Shown piece after piece: positions 54,090-64,000 of a stretch of 64,000 nt of DNA. Each line of letters opens with the position of its first letter. Position 1 is the stretch's first letter. The stretch lies in the NCBI GenBank assembly GCA_031769625.1, contig JAUIMM010000213.1:2176501-2240500 (forward strand), in the 5' to 3' direction. The notes under the pieces were generated by a model, which saw only the letters and a list, made by a program, of their open reading frames with translations, had not been told where the DNA came from and did no database searches. The translations under genes were made by a program, and so were the position numbers. This stretch comes from Taudactylus pleione. Lineage: Eukaryota; Chordata; Amphibia; Anura; Myobatrachidae.

Positions 54090-54708
54090 GAGGCCAGTGC
54101 ATTTGTTAATAGATGCGCTTGCCTTTAATACACCATTTAAGCTGATTTCCCTACCATGGTCAGTGGCCTCGGTTTTCTATTCTGGCCTTTAGTGTACTAG
54201 TGGGGAACTTGGAGACCTAGGTACTTGCCTTTAAATAGGGGTGTTCATTATGTTCTTGCTATTAGCCAATGGTTATATATATGGCCAGGTTTAAGAGCGG
54301 AATAAGGCTTTTAAATAGTCTTATCAGGGCGGAATCTGCCTCTTTTCAACTAATTCCCCTCTCTCCCTGTTTTTCCACGTTGTCTGTTGACCTTATTTTT
54401 ATCGGGGAAAGAACAGCAGCATAGGAGCCAATGCATTTGCTAATAGATGCGCTCCCCCTTCCGGGGTCAGTAGCCATCTAAAAGGGCTTTTAGTGTATTG
54501 GTGGAGGAGTTGGATAGCTAGGTACTTGTCTTTGAATAGGGCAATTGGCCCTGCAAGTATTTTGTTGTTATCTGCTAGTAGGCATTGGCCCTGTCAGCTG
54601 CCTAACTATTTCTAACTATTTCTGTTGCTATCATATATAATTTATTCCTAATAATTTTAAATAAAAAGGCAGACCAATTTTTAATGCCACATCTGTTGTC
54701 CGTGTTAT
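54090..54708. repeat. Diverged tandem duplication of an about 330-bp segment
   Basis: The phrases gccagtgcatttgttaatagatgcgct (54096) and gccaatgcatttgctaatag (54429) begin two related segments. Each continues with ggtcagtggcc/ggtcagtagcc, ttagtgtactagtgg/ttagtgtattggtgg and ctaggtacttg. The second runs into the direct repeat at 54709. It may be part of the terminal structure of the following element. Confidence 0.6.
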
Positions 54709-54846
54709 GGTTAGGTGAATTAATTATAAATTAAAGCTGTGACCTTTTAGTCAAGCTCTTGTTGTCTGTGTCATTATTTATTAGTTTAATAAAGTAAGCT
54801 ATACAAGGTTGTTAAGGGTTTGAAGCAATAAACCAATGCATTATCT
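54709..54846 (+). repeat. Direct repeat, left copy
   Basis: Shares with 61434-61571 the sequence aaagctgtgaccttttag, tcaagctcttgttgtctgtg and aaggttgttaagggtttgaag, then aataaaccaatg, with few mismatches. It could be a split direct repeat of a Ngaro-like element, or an LTR piece. Confidence 0.85.
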
Positions 54847-55434
54847 TATAGTATGCAAAGGCTGCATAAGCATGAGCATATGTAAGATTGCTGGTGTTTT
54901 TGCTGTAGGGCTGTTTATGACATCCTTGTTGCTGGGCAGTTTTCTAGTGTTGGCTGGTCAGATGTTGTGCTGTATGGCTGTTTATGACATCCTTGTTGCT
55001 GGGCAGTTTATAGTGCTGGCTGGTCAGATGTTTGGTAGAGCCAATGACATTGCTTGAGGGATTGGTAAGATGATCAGTATATATTGGCTCGTTTGCATAA
55101 AGACAGCCTCTTAGGTGATGGATCTTTGAAACAGGAGCAGGCTAAGTAGCTTTTCCTTTCATATAACCTGTCCACTTTTTATTACTGTTTGCACCATGCC
55201 TTCCCTTTCTCCCCTGTGTAATGTTACTCAGCATCCCCTTTTCATCCCACTTTACCTGGTCATTCTGCCGATACCCCCCCTGCCACCCTCACTTATTACA
55301 TAGTAGTTCACATTACCCACCCTCCCTCCTCCCCCACCATCCCTTTCGTCCCCGGTTATATCTCTGCCTCCCCACTGTGCAGCCCTGTTAGTACACTCTC
55401 CCCCACGCGCCTGCGGGTGCCCCCGTAAGGATAC

Positions 55435-56265
55435 TGAATTTGAACCTCTATATGCACCTACCTATACCTTCTAAAGCCTGCCTATAAACCTCTAAAGTTG
55501 ACGCTATTTGCGTACGCAGCCATACAGTGAAATAAAGACTGTAGACCTTGAACATGTTTCCAAAGTACAAAGTATTATTCAAGTAAAGTACAGTCAGTTA
55601 CACACTGTGATCTAAGTACAATTTAGCGCAACTAATTATACAGACCCAAGATACAGTCATACATATGCACGCGCTCTGGACCAGATCCCGGCATCAGCAA
55701 GAAACCTCCGGCAATCAGCAAGAAGACTCCCGACTGGGGTCACAACACACACATTTATACCCTTCCAGAAATAGATAACACAATAGAGAAGTTTGTTGCT
55801 GATCCCATTGGTTCCCAATGTACATTCTGATGCTTTAAGTCTCTACGGTCCATAAGTTGCGAATGCATGCTGCGATCTCCACACCGATGATACCGGGAAG
55901 CTGTTGAGAGAGTGCAGATCAGTATAATACCAAACATGGCTTACTTATCAGGTATTAAACCTTAGATACCAAAATAGTCTTTATTTCACAGCATTTGTAA
56001 TAAATGAATAAAACTTGGATCTTTTACTTTCTAGCAATGGAACCTTTTGTGTAAGTGTGCATTATGTAAGTATTAGGGATATGGGAAAGGACGCTATTTA
56101 GCTTCGTGCAGAAGCGTGCGCACTAAGCTAATGAAAAGCGTTCGCATACTGGGCCTTATGCATTCGCTAGTATGCGACATGTTAACAGCGTAACTAAATG
56201 TATTAATGTGTGTATGAAGTATGGAAAAAGATGTGATCGCTTAATGCTAATAATAGCATCGCCAT
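55435..56265. other. Unassigned segment, possible solo LTR
   Basis: AT-rich DNA with a run of short direct motifs (gcctgcctataaacctctaaag) and an aataaag signal near 55532. It interrupts the C/T-rich leader of the surrounding element, so it may be an insertion. I find no clear terminal repeat. Confidence 0.35.
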
Positions 56266-56439
56266 ATGTACTTAAGTGTGAGTTTAGCTAAAATGGCGCT
56301 GAGCAGCCATTTGCAAAATGGCGTCTTGCCAATCTCATTTCCAAAATGGTGTCTTGCGGCCATTCGCAAGATGGCGTCGTTTGGATCTTATTTTGAGCTG
56401 ATCTTGTCTCAGCCAATTATCCAGCTTCGACACCCGCTA

Positions 56440-57450
56440 CCCTATCGTCCGCTGCACTCCCCGTGTCCATCCCCACTCTCCTACCTTATCCTCCTCCGTC
56501 TCCGGGGCTGCACGGCTTTCTGCGTTTCAGCCCTGCAGCACTCTGGCCTCTTCGTTCCGGCAGCATCTCCCGCTGCCGCGGCCACCGTGCGTCACCCTGC
56601 GGTCACGCCCTTCTCAGGCGGTTAGCGCCATCGCCATCCCCTGCATGTCCCGGCCAGCCCTCAGTTCCCTTCTCCCGTGCGGGGCTCGGCACTTTCATCC
56701 AGTCCTTCCCGCCCAGCCTGCCGCCGCCCCTTCCCCAGCAACTCTCCTTCGCACTCCCCTCCAGCCTCCCTCCCTTGTATGCGCTCAGCCCCCCTCCGGG
56801 GCCCCTTTTTTTACTATCTTGCCGCATACCCAGCCCCCCACAGCCCCGCCACTCATTCCCCTCCTTGCTTCCAGGCACCCTGTGCTGGGGGGGTCCTTTC
56901 AGCCTCCCTGCAGCAGGCCAGCTCCCATGCCTTTTCTGCAGGCTCAGCGGCCATTTTCTCATGGTGGCCATTTTGAGCTCACCTTTGCAGTGGAACCTAG
57001 CCACTTCGCTGGCAGCTTCTGCCACGTACCTTCTCTCCCCACTTCGCATACCTCCTGCTTGTTTTTTCTTTATCCCCTACAACGTTCTCTTCCCCCCTCC
57101 CCCCTTCTTCTTTACACCTCCTGTTTCTTTCTCCACTCCCCCCCCCCTCCGTCCCCAGGTGCTTTGTTCTTTCCTTGCACTTTCACCTTTCCCCCCATTG
57201 TTTCTTCTGACTGCTGCCCGCAATGCCTCAGGACATTTCTCCTTTTACCTTCTTTCCTGCCTGCATGTAATTTTCTTTAATTGGGACCCTGCCCCTTTTT
57301 TATGTACCTTCTCCCAGTCCCTTATTTTCCATTTTCATCCATCATCCCCCCACCCCCTGTTGTTACCCTGTAATCCCCCACATGCACCCCTGCTCCTGCA
57401 ACCCCTGCCCCCTCCCCCCCATGCCTCACCTCTCTGCTTTAAATTTCAGG
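56440..57450. other. Pyrimidine-rich leader segment
   Basis: About 1 kb of strongly C/T-biased plus-strand sequence. It keeps three overlapping frames open (including 366 codons at 56463-57563) because C/T-rich DNA rarely makes stop codons. The peptides are proline/serine/leucine-rich with no domain. I read it as the leader of the decayed retroelement, not as a gene. Confidence 0.6.
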
Positions 57451-59549
57451 TCAGCTGGTCTCAGCGATGGTTCCTCAAGATGATGCAGGAGTTTGTGCAG
57501 CTTCTGTTCCAGTGCACGTGGAAATGGCCCCGGGTTTCGATCCAGTGGCTCTTCCGCGTTTAGTCGCCGATGAAGCGGTTCTCGTGATATTGGTGATGTT
57601 GTGACATCGGTGGCTTGTACAGCTGATGGTGATGGTCCTGTGCGAGTCGAGGTGGCCCCGGCGGTCGAGCCAGCAGTTACCCCGCATGAAAATGTGGTAG
57701 AGGAAGTTTCTTGGACCACCTGGTCCTAGTGAGTATGATTATGTCACAATTTTTGCAAGACTTCAGTTTGTCAATTATTTTCCGTTTACCTGGTGTGCCC
57801 GCAAAAGATTGACAGGAGGGTGGTGCAACAGTTAAGCAAGGGGTCAGGCAATACTTTCAAGCAGGCTGATGATGCAGGTTATGGGAGTTAGGCTTCAAGT
57901 ATACTGCACATGTTGAAGCCCTTTTTCTGTGCGCTTTGCAAATATTGATCAGGGGTAAAATACGCGCAGAAGTATATTTGCTTCATTTTCTCGGTCATTA
58001 TGGTAGGTCATAGGGTAGAATCGGGTTACATAGATTAGTATCGCAATTCTTATAAATATAAGATTTTGGTTGTAGGACATACTCAGCTTTGCCAGGAGCT
58101 ATTTTGGCGAGCGTAGTATGGAGCATGGGTAATTTTATTAAAACATCGGTTTTGTGATTGACATGATTCCCTGGCACAAAAATGTGCAGGGGGTGAGTTT
58201 TATGCCCAATGCAAGCGGAAACACGACAGTAGGGTGGTTGTGCCTTTTGGGGGTAAAATAGGTTTTGTTTATAGGTGTCGCAGCAGCGTCTACCCCTCCT
58301 TGGTCACTGGGACGCCACTAATAACCTCTTCTAACTGTGGGGAAACCTGGTTTGTAGGCGGCGTTAGTCTGAATTTTCGCCTGTCAATTTCCCGTTGCCC
58401 TCGTAGGTTGGACTGTCGTGTTTCTCCTCCTTCGTCTTAGCGCAGGTTAGTTCCTAGCCAAGTACTGCCGACGTGTAGAGAGGGGTTTTTTAGCCCCTGA
58501 CTTAAGGTTTTAGCTCCATTAGAGCTAGTTAGGCTCAGCTTTGCAGCTTTTTTCTTGGTAATTACAGCTACTTGGTCAGTTTAATTTTGTTGTGGTTGTA
58601 GGTTTCATTCATTTTTCCGGGTACGTTTGTATAGCGCCTCCTTTACAGAACAACCCGTAGTTTGCATTATGTCAGAATTTATTACTAAGGTTTGCGCCCT
58701 AGGTTGGGAGTTAGTTATGGTTCGTACAGCATTCATTCCTATACAGGGCGATATCCTATATATTGTGTTGTCAGTTAATTATACCATCCCCGTAGGTCCT
58801 TCATACCAGTTTATACATTTGACTAGTTTTTGTTTTGATCCACAGTCTTAGTTTTTTATGAGTTTCAGGTTACGTTATTCAGGGTGGCTTTTCGTTTGTT
58901 GTTTTGCACTCGGAGGCGGTGTAATGCATGGGGCTTCAGTGAGTTTCAGGTTTATTAGCAATTAAATGTTTGCCTGCGGGCGGGAGGTTTCCTGCACTTA
59001 TGTCGGGTAATCCAATTTCTTTTGCATGAATGTGTTCATGCCGGCACTACACAGGGGCAGTCAATATTGTCGTATGTTCGGACCTCCTTTTATCTGCGTC
59101 GGCATCTTTTAAGTTTTTGTGAGTTTTCCAGTTGCTCATGTAAACGGGCTACTGGGTTTCGGTTTTGGCGTAAGTAGGTCTGACTAGCTATTTTGTTGCT
59201 GTTTTGAGCTGTTCCCAATTGTCTGCTTTGGTTCTATGGTCTGGTGACGGCAATTTTTCGTCCCTTTATTCATGGTGCAATAGATTTTGTGGGTTCATAC
59301 CATCAACAAACATAGGCATCTTCAATTTTCGTTTTGCATTCCTGGGTTGGTAAATTTTGTTCATTTCATTGTCGAATTTCATGTTTTAACTTACAGTTGG
59401 CGCTGCGGCTTCTCATCACAAGGATGCTACGTATGTAATAGCTAGGCTGGCGGGATTTATGAGCTTATTGGCTCAGCCATCTTCAGAGGTTATGTCTTAG
59501 GATATTTGCTTTGCTCCTTTGTTTGGATCCATTAGAACAGGGTAGGTCC

Positions 59550-60330
59550 AGGGACTGCCTGGCGGCAGCGCCGGCGGGGCTCTCATCTATTGCAAGTTTG
59601 AAGTCAATTTATTGTTGCTATGTTATACAGGTTGGTTTTGAGTTTCCCCGTTTGCGCCGTCCCTTGGTGTTCCAATGACATGCAGCGGTTATAAGAGGTT
59701 TATTGTTTAGGGGGGTTTTTGGTGTGATTCAGGCATCTCTTCCGTTTGTTCCTGTTTTGGATAAAAAAGTTTGAGGCGTTTTAGGTGGTGACAGTTGTTG
59801 GCTGTCAATAAAGTATCTTCAGGTCAAGTTTTGTGTTTTTTAAATATTTTGTCTTAGTAGATTACGGGGTAAGAATTACTGTCATGCATTATACAGGTGG
59901 TAGCGTATAGAGGGGGGTCTCCTGCGTACATGTGTCCTCTATTTTATAACACATACAATTTACTCAACCAGTTTTTGTACACGGCAAAAGGTAGATAGTT
60001 TTCTTGTTCAGCATCCTGATATTTATTTACCCGGTACACCTTTCGGTACATTATAGTGGGGGCTCCCTGCTGATGGGTCACAATGGTTCTTTACATCACA
60101 ATCTTATACTGCTTTCCAAATTTCAGCTACTACAGTTAGGACAAAGTTTTTGGTTGGGTTCGGATTGTATGATTCTATTTTTTGGTACTTAAGTCTTTTA
60201 AATTGGGGTAGTTATTGGTGCAGCATTAAAAGGGACATCTCGCGCGTACATGCAGATTTTAGAGGTTTCTAAGTGAGCTGATTATGAGACTTGTATGTTG
60301 TGACAGGTAGTAGTTGCGCACCCAGCGCCA
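59550..60330 (+). pseudogene. Tyrosine-recombinase-like relic
   Basis: Plus-strand reading gives broken blocks in the order seen in Ngaro-type recombinases. A block near 59800-59900 (FKYFVLVDYGVRITV) is followed near 60020-60090 by YPVHLSVHYSGGSLLMGHNG, comparable with the conserved 'GPLFxHxDGSxLxR' stretch. Near 60180-60290 comes FGT, a stop, VF, a stop, then IGVVIGAALKGTSRAYMQIL, comparable with 'GTHSFRIGAAT...GxSxxxIQxLGRW'. The expected His and Arg of HxxR fall at stop or changed codons. It is inactive and the assignment is by eye. Confidence 0.5.
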
Positions 60331-61433
60331 ACCTGAAACGTTGTTTACCAGCCAATCGTTGAACGACTAGCATTCAACAATTGGGGGGTTGTGAAGGGAT
60401 TTTTTCATTTTTCCTCCCGGGAGCCTTGATCTGACCCAATTTGGTTCACGGGTAGGTTTTTTAGTTTTTTTCCTCTTCACTCGGGTTACTTGTTTTCCCC
60501 TTTTATGTATCCCTGCTAGGTAATTGCTATGTGGTCTTCTCAAAGTTGTGTCGGGATGGTTGGGTTTGGTAAAGTGCTCATGGTACAGAATTTTGATGTT
60601 CACAGGAATTGCTGCAGTTGACAGTATGGTTGGCTTGTAGGTCGCTCTTTATCGTTGGGCTGGAGCACCATGGTTTGGTTACACAGCGTTTTTCTTGTTT
60701 TATGGGTGACAGATAGTAGAAAGGTGTGCAAGTTTTGTATGTGAGTTTCGTGCTTGATTTGCAGTGTCCTTGGAGGCCACATCAGGTGCTTGGTGAGTGG
60801 GCTTGCCGGTCGTGAGCAATGACGTGGTGCATTTCGAAGATGGAGTTAATTGTTTGTGGTGAGAGTTTGGTTGGAAATATATGACCGGATAGGATTTTTG
60901 TGTAGACTAATTGGGTGACTTGTTTTTGGATGTTGAGAGCAGTATGTAAGCATGGGTGTCAATGACAGGTTGAATGTTCAGTAGCCATTTCTGCTGTGTC
61001 GCTGAGTAGCTTGGTTCTGTGTCATAGCTTTTTGTTGGCGAAGCAACTTTGAATTTTATGTTTGGTCGGAAGGCATCTTAATTGACCTTTTGTGAAGAAT
61101 AAGGACTTGTTTTCTGGTGCTCGGTCATTTTGGGTGGCGGGCCAGTTTCCTTTGGAGTCTGGCTTTGGCAGGAGTACGCTGCAGCTCAGTGGCTTTATGT
61201 GGCGTAAGATAACTTTGTGGGAGCACTTGCCTTCGATGAACCTGGCAAATTTGTCCTTCTCCGTGCGGGGGGACCCGGGCGCTCTTCAGTGCGTAAGCGT
61301 CTCGGATTGGCCCAGAGGGGAAGTGAGACTCTCGCATAGTTAGTGCGTCTTGAGGGGGGACGTGTCAGTTGTTCCCCGAGTATTCGAGTGAGGTAAAAGC
61401 TGGAAATGAGTCTGCAGCGTCTCTTGCCACCCT

Positions 61434-61571
61434 GGTTAGGTTAATTAATTATAAATAAAAGCTGTGACCTTTTAGCCAAGCTCTTGTTGTCTGTGTTGTT
61501 ATTTATTAGTTTAATGAAGTAAGCTATACAAGGTTGTTAAGGGTTTGAAGCAATAAACCAATGTATTATCT
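61434..61571 (+). repeat. Direct repeat, right copy
   Basis: Partner of 54709-54846; differences are scattered substitutions (for example tcaagctc versus ccaagctc). Its 3' limit is where similarity ends at 'attatct'. Confidence 0.85.
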
Positions 61572-61636
61572 AAAAAAGCTTGGTTATTGTACTTGGTACA
61601 ATCACCCTACTTATCCTGGTATTTTATAGAGACTTT

Positions 61637-62194
61637 GGGGTCTATTCATTATGTTAATTATCAGGGTCCGAACAGACCACGATAATTAACATTTGTTCTC
61701 ACTGTGAGCACCGGAGCAATTAATCATTGCTTCGGCGTGGAGACAGCTGATCTGAAAATTTTTCACTGCTCCTTTTGGAGCGGTGAATGTTTTCACTACT
61801 CCTTACGGAACAGCGACACAAGTGCCCATGCGTGACCTACAAGAACCCCGACGTCCGGCGGAAGGAGCTGGACAGGGGCGGAAGGATTCGAAAGGATAGG
61901 GAAGGAACAGGTTGCTTGTAGCAAGCGGGAGCAAACACCATCTGAAGATGGCGAATGCTCTCACAGTCAAACTCCAAAAATATTATATTTTCGGAGCTTG
62001 ACGAATTCTGTCCCCATACTAGTGTATGGGGACAGCGAGCCATTCCGCAAGAGAAAGGTATACAGGAGATATCTGCGATATCTTCTGCTTTACCCTTTTG
62101 ATGAATGTTCAGATAACTTAATTTCTACAATTGCAGGTGAAAATGTTAATTTTCATATGCTTTTGTAGAATTTAAGTGATGATGAATAGGCCCC
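61637..62194. mobile_element. 558-bp Harbinger-type MITE with TTT duplication
   Basis: It begins ggggtctattcatta and ends gatgaataggcccc; TTT flanks both sides (61634-61636, 62195-62197). Inner motifs (gttaattatcaggg, ttttcggagcttgacgaattctgtccccata with spacing, aaaatgttaattttcata) are shared with the fragment at 26330-26457. Confidence 0.88.
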
Positions 62195-62289
62195 TTTGTC
62201 ATTTTGGCTTATATTATTCTGTTGCATCGCAGATGCGTGACTATTGTCATTAATGTCCTATGTATTCTGCTCACCACAAGGGTTCAGCA

Positions 62290-62600
62290 AGGCCCTATAC
62301 AGCAAAACAAGAAAACAGTGACTTACAGTACAAAACAGTGACTTACAATAGAAAGGTTCCACAGTGCCATAAAATTGAGCAAAACAAGAAAACAGTGACT
62401 TACAGTACAAAACAATGACTTACAGTACAAAACAATGACATGACTTATAAACATTACTGCACCCGCAATCATAACACTCAAATAAGCAGCAGGGTGACAG
62501 CAACCAAGGGATAGGTGCCATTGTAGGGAGTATGTGATAGTATAAGTAAGAGAAAGGAGAAGTACATGAGGCAAGAGGGCCCTGCTCGAAAGACCTTACA
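62290..62600. repeat. Short tandem repeats and a possible minus-strand LINE/SINE tail
   Basis: Repeats of aaaacaagaaaacagtgact and cttacagtacaaaacaatgac fill 62300-62440. The reverse complement of 62565-62595 (ttagattgtaaggtctttcg, agcagggccctc) resembles the 'ttagattgtaagctcttt...agcagggccct' tail phrase of vertebrate L2-like repeats. Confidence 0.5.
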
Positions 62601-62744
62601 ATCTAAGGTAGTGTTATTCAGCCATCATGTATAGTTCCTGTGTTACAGTATTACAGTATACATATACCATAACTAAGAGATGTCATAGGTAAATTTATTA
62701 CAGGTCTGTCTTTAGGACCTTAGTCAAAAGAGGGCATTTACTGG

Positions 62745-63070
62745 CAGATACTCTATATTGGGCGATCAATTGATCGACTAATATATCTTGTGCCCATCAG
62801 CCAATGTGTACAGAAGACATGTCTGTGAACGACGAACATTCATAGACATATCATGACGACTGTGCTGCACAGCCGATGCCCAATATATCTGCAGTGGTCG
62901 GAAGAACGCCTGTACATTTGCAGCAGAGGCCGTGGGGAAGGGGCGGGACCCACGGCCTCTGCTCTAAAGGCCAGCGGGACCCACAGCCAGAAGACAGATG
63001 ATGGCTGTTCAGTGTGTATGAACAACCACCATCTGCAGATATATCTGTTAGATGTGTACCCAGATTTAGA
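62745..63070. mobile_element. Possible diverged MITE
   Basis: Contains short inverted segments (ggccgtgggaaggggcgggacccacggcc spaced, near 62927) and motifs such as cgatcaattgatcg and agatatatctg. End structure is not clear. Confidence 0.35.
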
Positions 63071-63493
63071 AACAATACATTGATAAATATATTAATTGGC
63101 CAAGTCAAACAGATCTACTGTGTATTCAGAGCTAGCCCTTGTTTATATATCCACAGGAGGTCCTGCTTCAATAGCGTCAAATAGCCCCTCTCTGCACATC
63201 TGGGCCCGGGCAACTCGGCCACGCTGAGCATCTTTCTCGCTCAAAATGTGCATCTTATTTACATAAATAAAATTACTGGAAAAAACTACTTTTCAAGATT
63301 CCACTGATCAAGGGGATGTGCAACATTGGTGCATCTGTGTGGGAATGAGTCTGTACCTGTATACGAAGTGCTGTGATGTAGCGGCCCAGGCTTTTTCTAA
63401 TGCCAGGTTACATTGTGCTTCCTCTGCGACTTTGTATATGTTTAAAACTAATTCATGTGTGGTTAAAGTCGTAGCACAGCTTCTCTAGTACAC
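63071..63493. other. Unassigned sequence
   Basis: No gene or repeat recognised between the possible MITE and the Harbinger-type MITE at the right edge. Confidence 0.45.
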
Positions 63494-63496
63494 TAT

Positions 63497-64000
63497 GGGC
63501 TTTATTCAGAGGCAGCCGTACGGTCTACGACCGCACGGACGCCTCGATGTTTGTCCAGTGCACATGCACACGAGGGAGCCGGCTCCTTTGTGCGCATGCG
63601 TGAGTCCCGCTACGACCGACAGCGCCGGTCGTAGCGGGTCTCTTTCCAAAGGGGGTAAGCTGTTGATGTTGATTGACAGCTCTCCCCGTTTGGAAGGAGG
63701 GCCGGGGGGGTGGCAGCCCAAATGGAGGCATTCCCATGGGAACGCCTGCCGTTTGGAGGAGGCCCCACTGACATCACTAGTGATGTCAGTGGAGAGCTTC
63801 CGGCTCTGACAGAGCCAGAAGCTCTCCGGGGCTTACGACAAGTGAGATCCTACCCTAGGGTCTCGTCGTAAGCCCCAATGGTCTATGACCATCGCGACCA
63901 TCACCCTAGCGGTCGTTAGAGCTGTGGGTGTAAACCCACAGCCTAACGACCGAAACAGAGGCGGCCGGTCAGGATGCAAGCGGCCGCCCAGTTTCTGAGC
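63497..64000. mobile_element. Harbinger-type MITE (TCATTCAGA family), copy 3, cut by window end
   Basis: It begins gggctttattcagaggc after TAT (63494-63496) and closely follows the 12926-13455 copy, including gacatcactagtgatgtcag at 63770 and agccagaagctctccggggc at 63812. The right end lies beyond the window. Confidence 0.9.

Larger units (their letters stand above)
54709..61571 (+). mobile_element. Decayed retroelement, probably Ngaro-like (tyrosine-recombinase) type
   Basis: Direct repeats of 138 bp bound the region (54709-54846 and 61434-61571). The 5' part is a leader with a strongly pyrimidine-rich stretch (56440-57450). Coding relics are on the plus strand; the clearest is a recombinase-like C-terminus at 59550-60330. 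Downstream, 60530-61330 holds broken frames that could be an SGNH-hydrolase-like protein, known in Ngaro elements, but I cannot show its active site. No reverse transcriptase motif was convincingly seen. Frameshifts and stops are everywhere. The identification is inference from the repeat layout and one relic domain. Confidence 0.5.

Noticed and set aside
56463..57563. 366-codon plus-strand open frame
   Set aside because: It lies in a C/T-rich stretch where stop codons are rare; overlapping frames on both strands are also open, and the peptide is proline/serine/leucine-rich with no domain.

Overview
The window is repeat-dense vertebrate DNA, most likely from a large-genome amphibian (probably a frog). 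This rests on the mix of elements: a DIRS1-like tyrosine-recombinase retrotransposon, BED-finger hAT transposons, a chromodomain Ty3/Gypsy element, a vertebrate Copia relic, a Penelope-like relic, a tRNA-headed SINE, a probable Ngaro-like relic, and many hAT, Harbinger and piggyBac-type MITEs. I find no host protein-coding gene, rRNA or tRNA gene. Most long reading frames are transposon proteins or artefacts of simple repeats. The species assignment is inference.

Layout. 1-5.8 kb: a decayed Copia element on the minus strand (gag and integrase recognisable), split by a hAT-type MITE with an 8-bp target duplication, followed by a CCTAA-rich repeat and a second copy of the same MITE family. 6.4-8.4 kb: a TTAA-flanked piggyBac-like element carrying a 78-79-bp GC-rich minisatellite and a TA/CA microsatellite. 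8.7-9.0 kb: a TTA-flanked MITE. 9.2-14.5 kb: a deleted Gypsy chromovirus on the minus strand with LTR-like ends, split by a 1.8-kb unknown insertion and a Harbinger-type MITE. 14.5-15.2 kb: a Tc1-like relic. 16.0-19.4 kb: a deleted hAT element with 7/8-bp target duplication and two BED-finger segments. 19.5-36.6 kb: mostly MITEs, foldback elements, a 5'-only hAT remnant, a Penelope-like GIY-YIG relic and an inverted pair of a longer repeat.

36,667-49,365 is the centrepiece: a 12.7-kb hAT element with an exact 8-bp target duplication (gtatatat) and a broken transposase gene. Its leader holds a tandem array of about 156-bp units. A nearly intact 5.9-kb DIRS1-like retrotransposon (42,542-48,487) sits inside one unit of that array. 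It has terminal inverted repeats, an internal region complementary to both ends joined together, a Gag/RT/RNase H frame and an overlapping tyrosine recombinase frame.

49.4-64 kb: more Harbinger and hAT MITEs with clear target duplications, a SINE, a long decayed region (54.7-61.6 kb) bounded by 138-bp direct repeats with a tyrosine-recombinase-like relic that I read as Ngaro-like, and a Harbinger MITE running off the right edge.

The elements form a nesting record: MITEs lie inside Gypsy, Copia and hAT copies, and DIRS lies inside hAT. Boundaries with matching target duplications are the firmest calls here. Family names for decayed coding relics rest on motif recognition by eye, without any database search.
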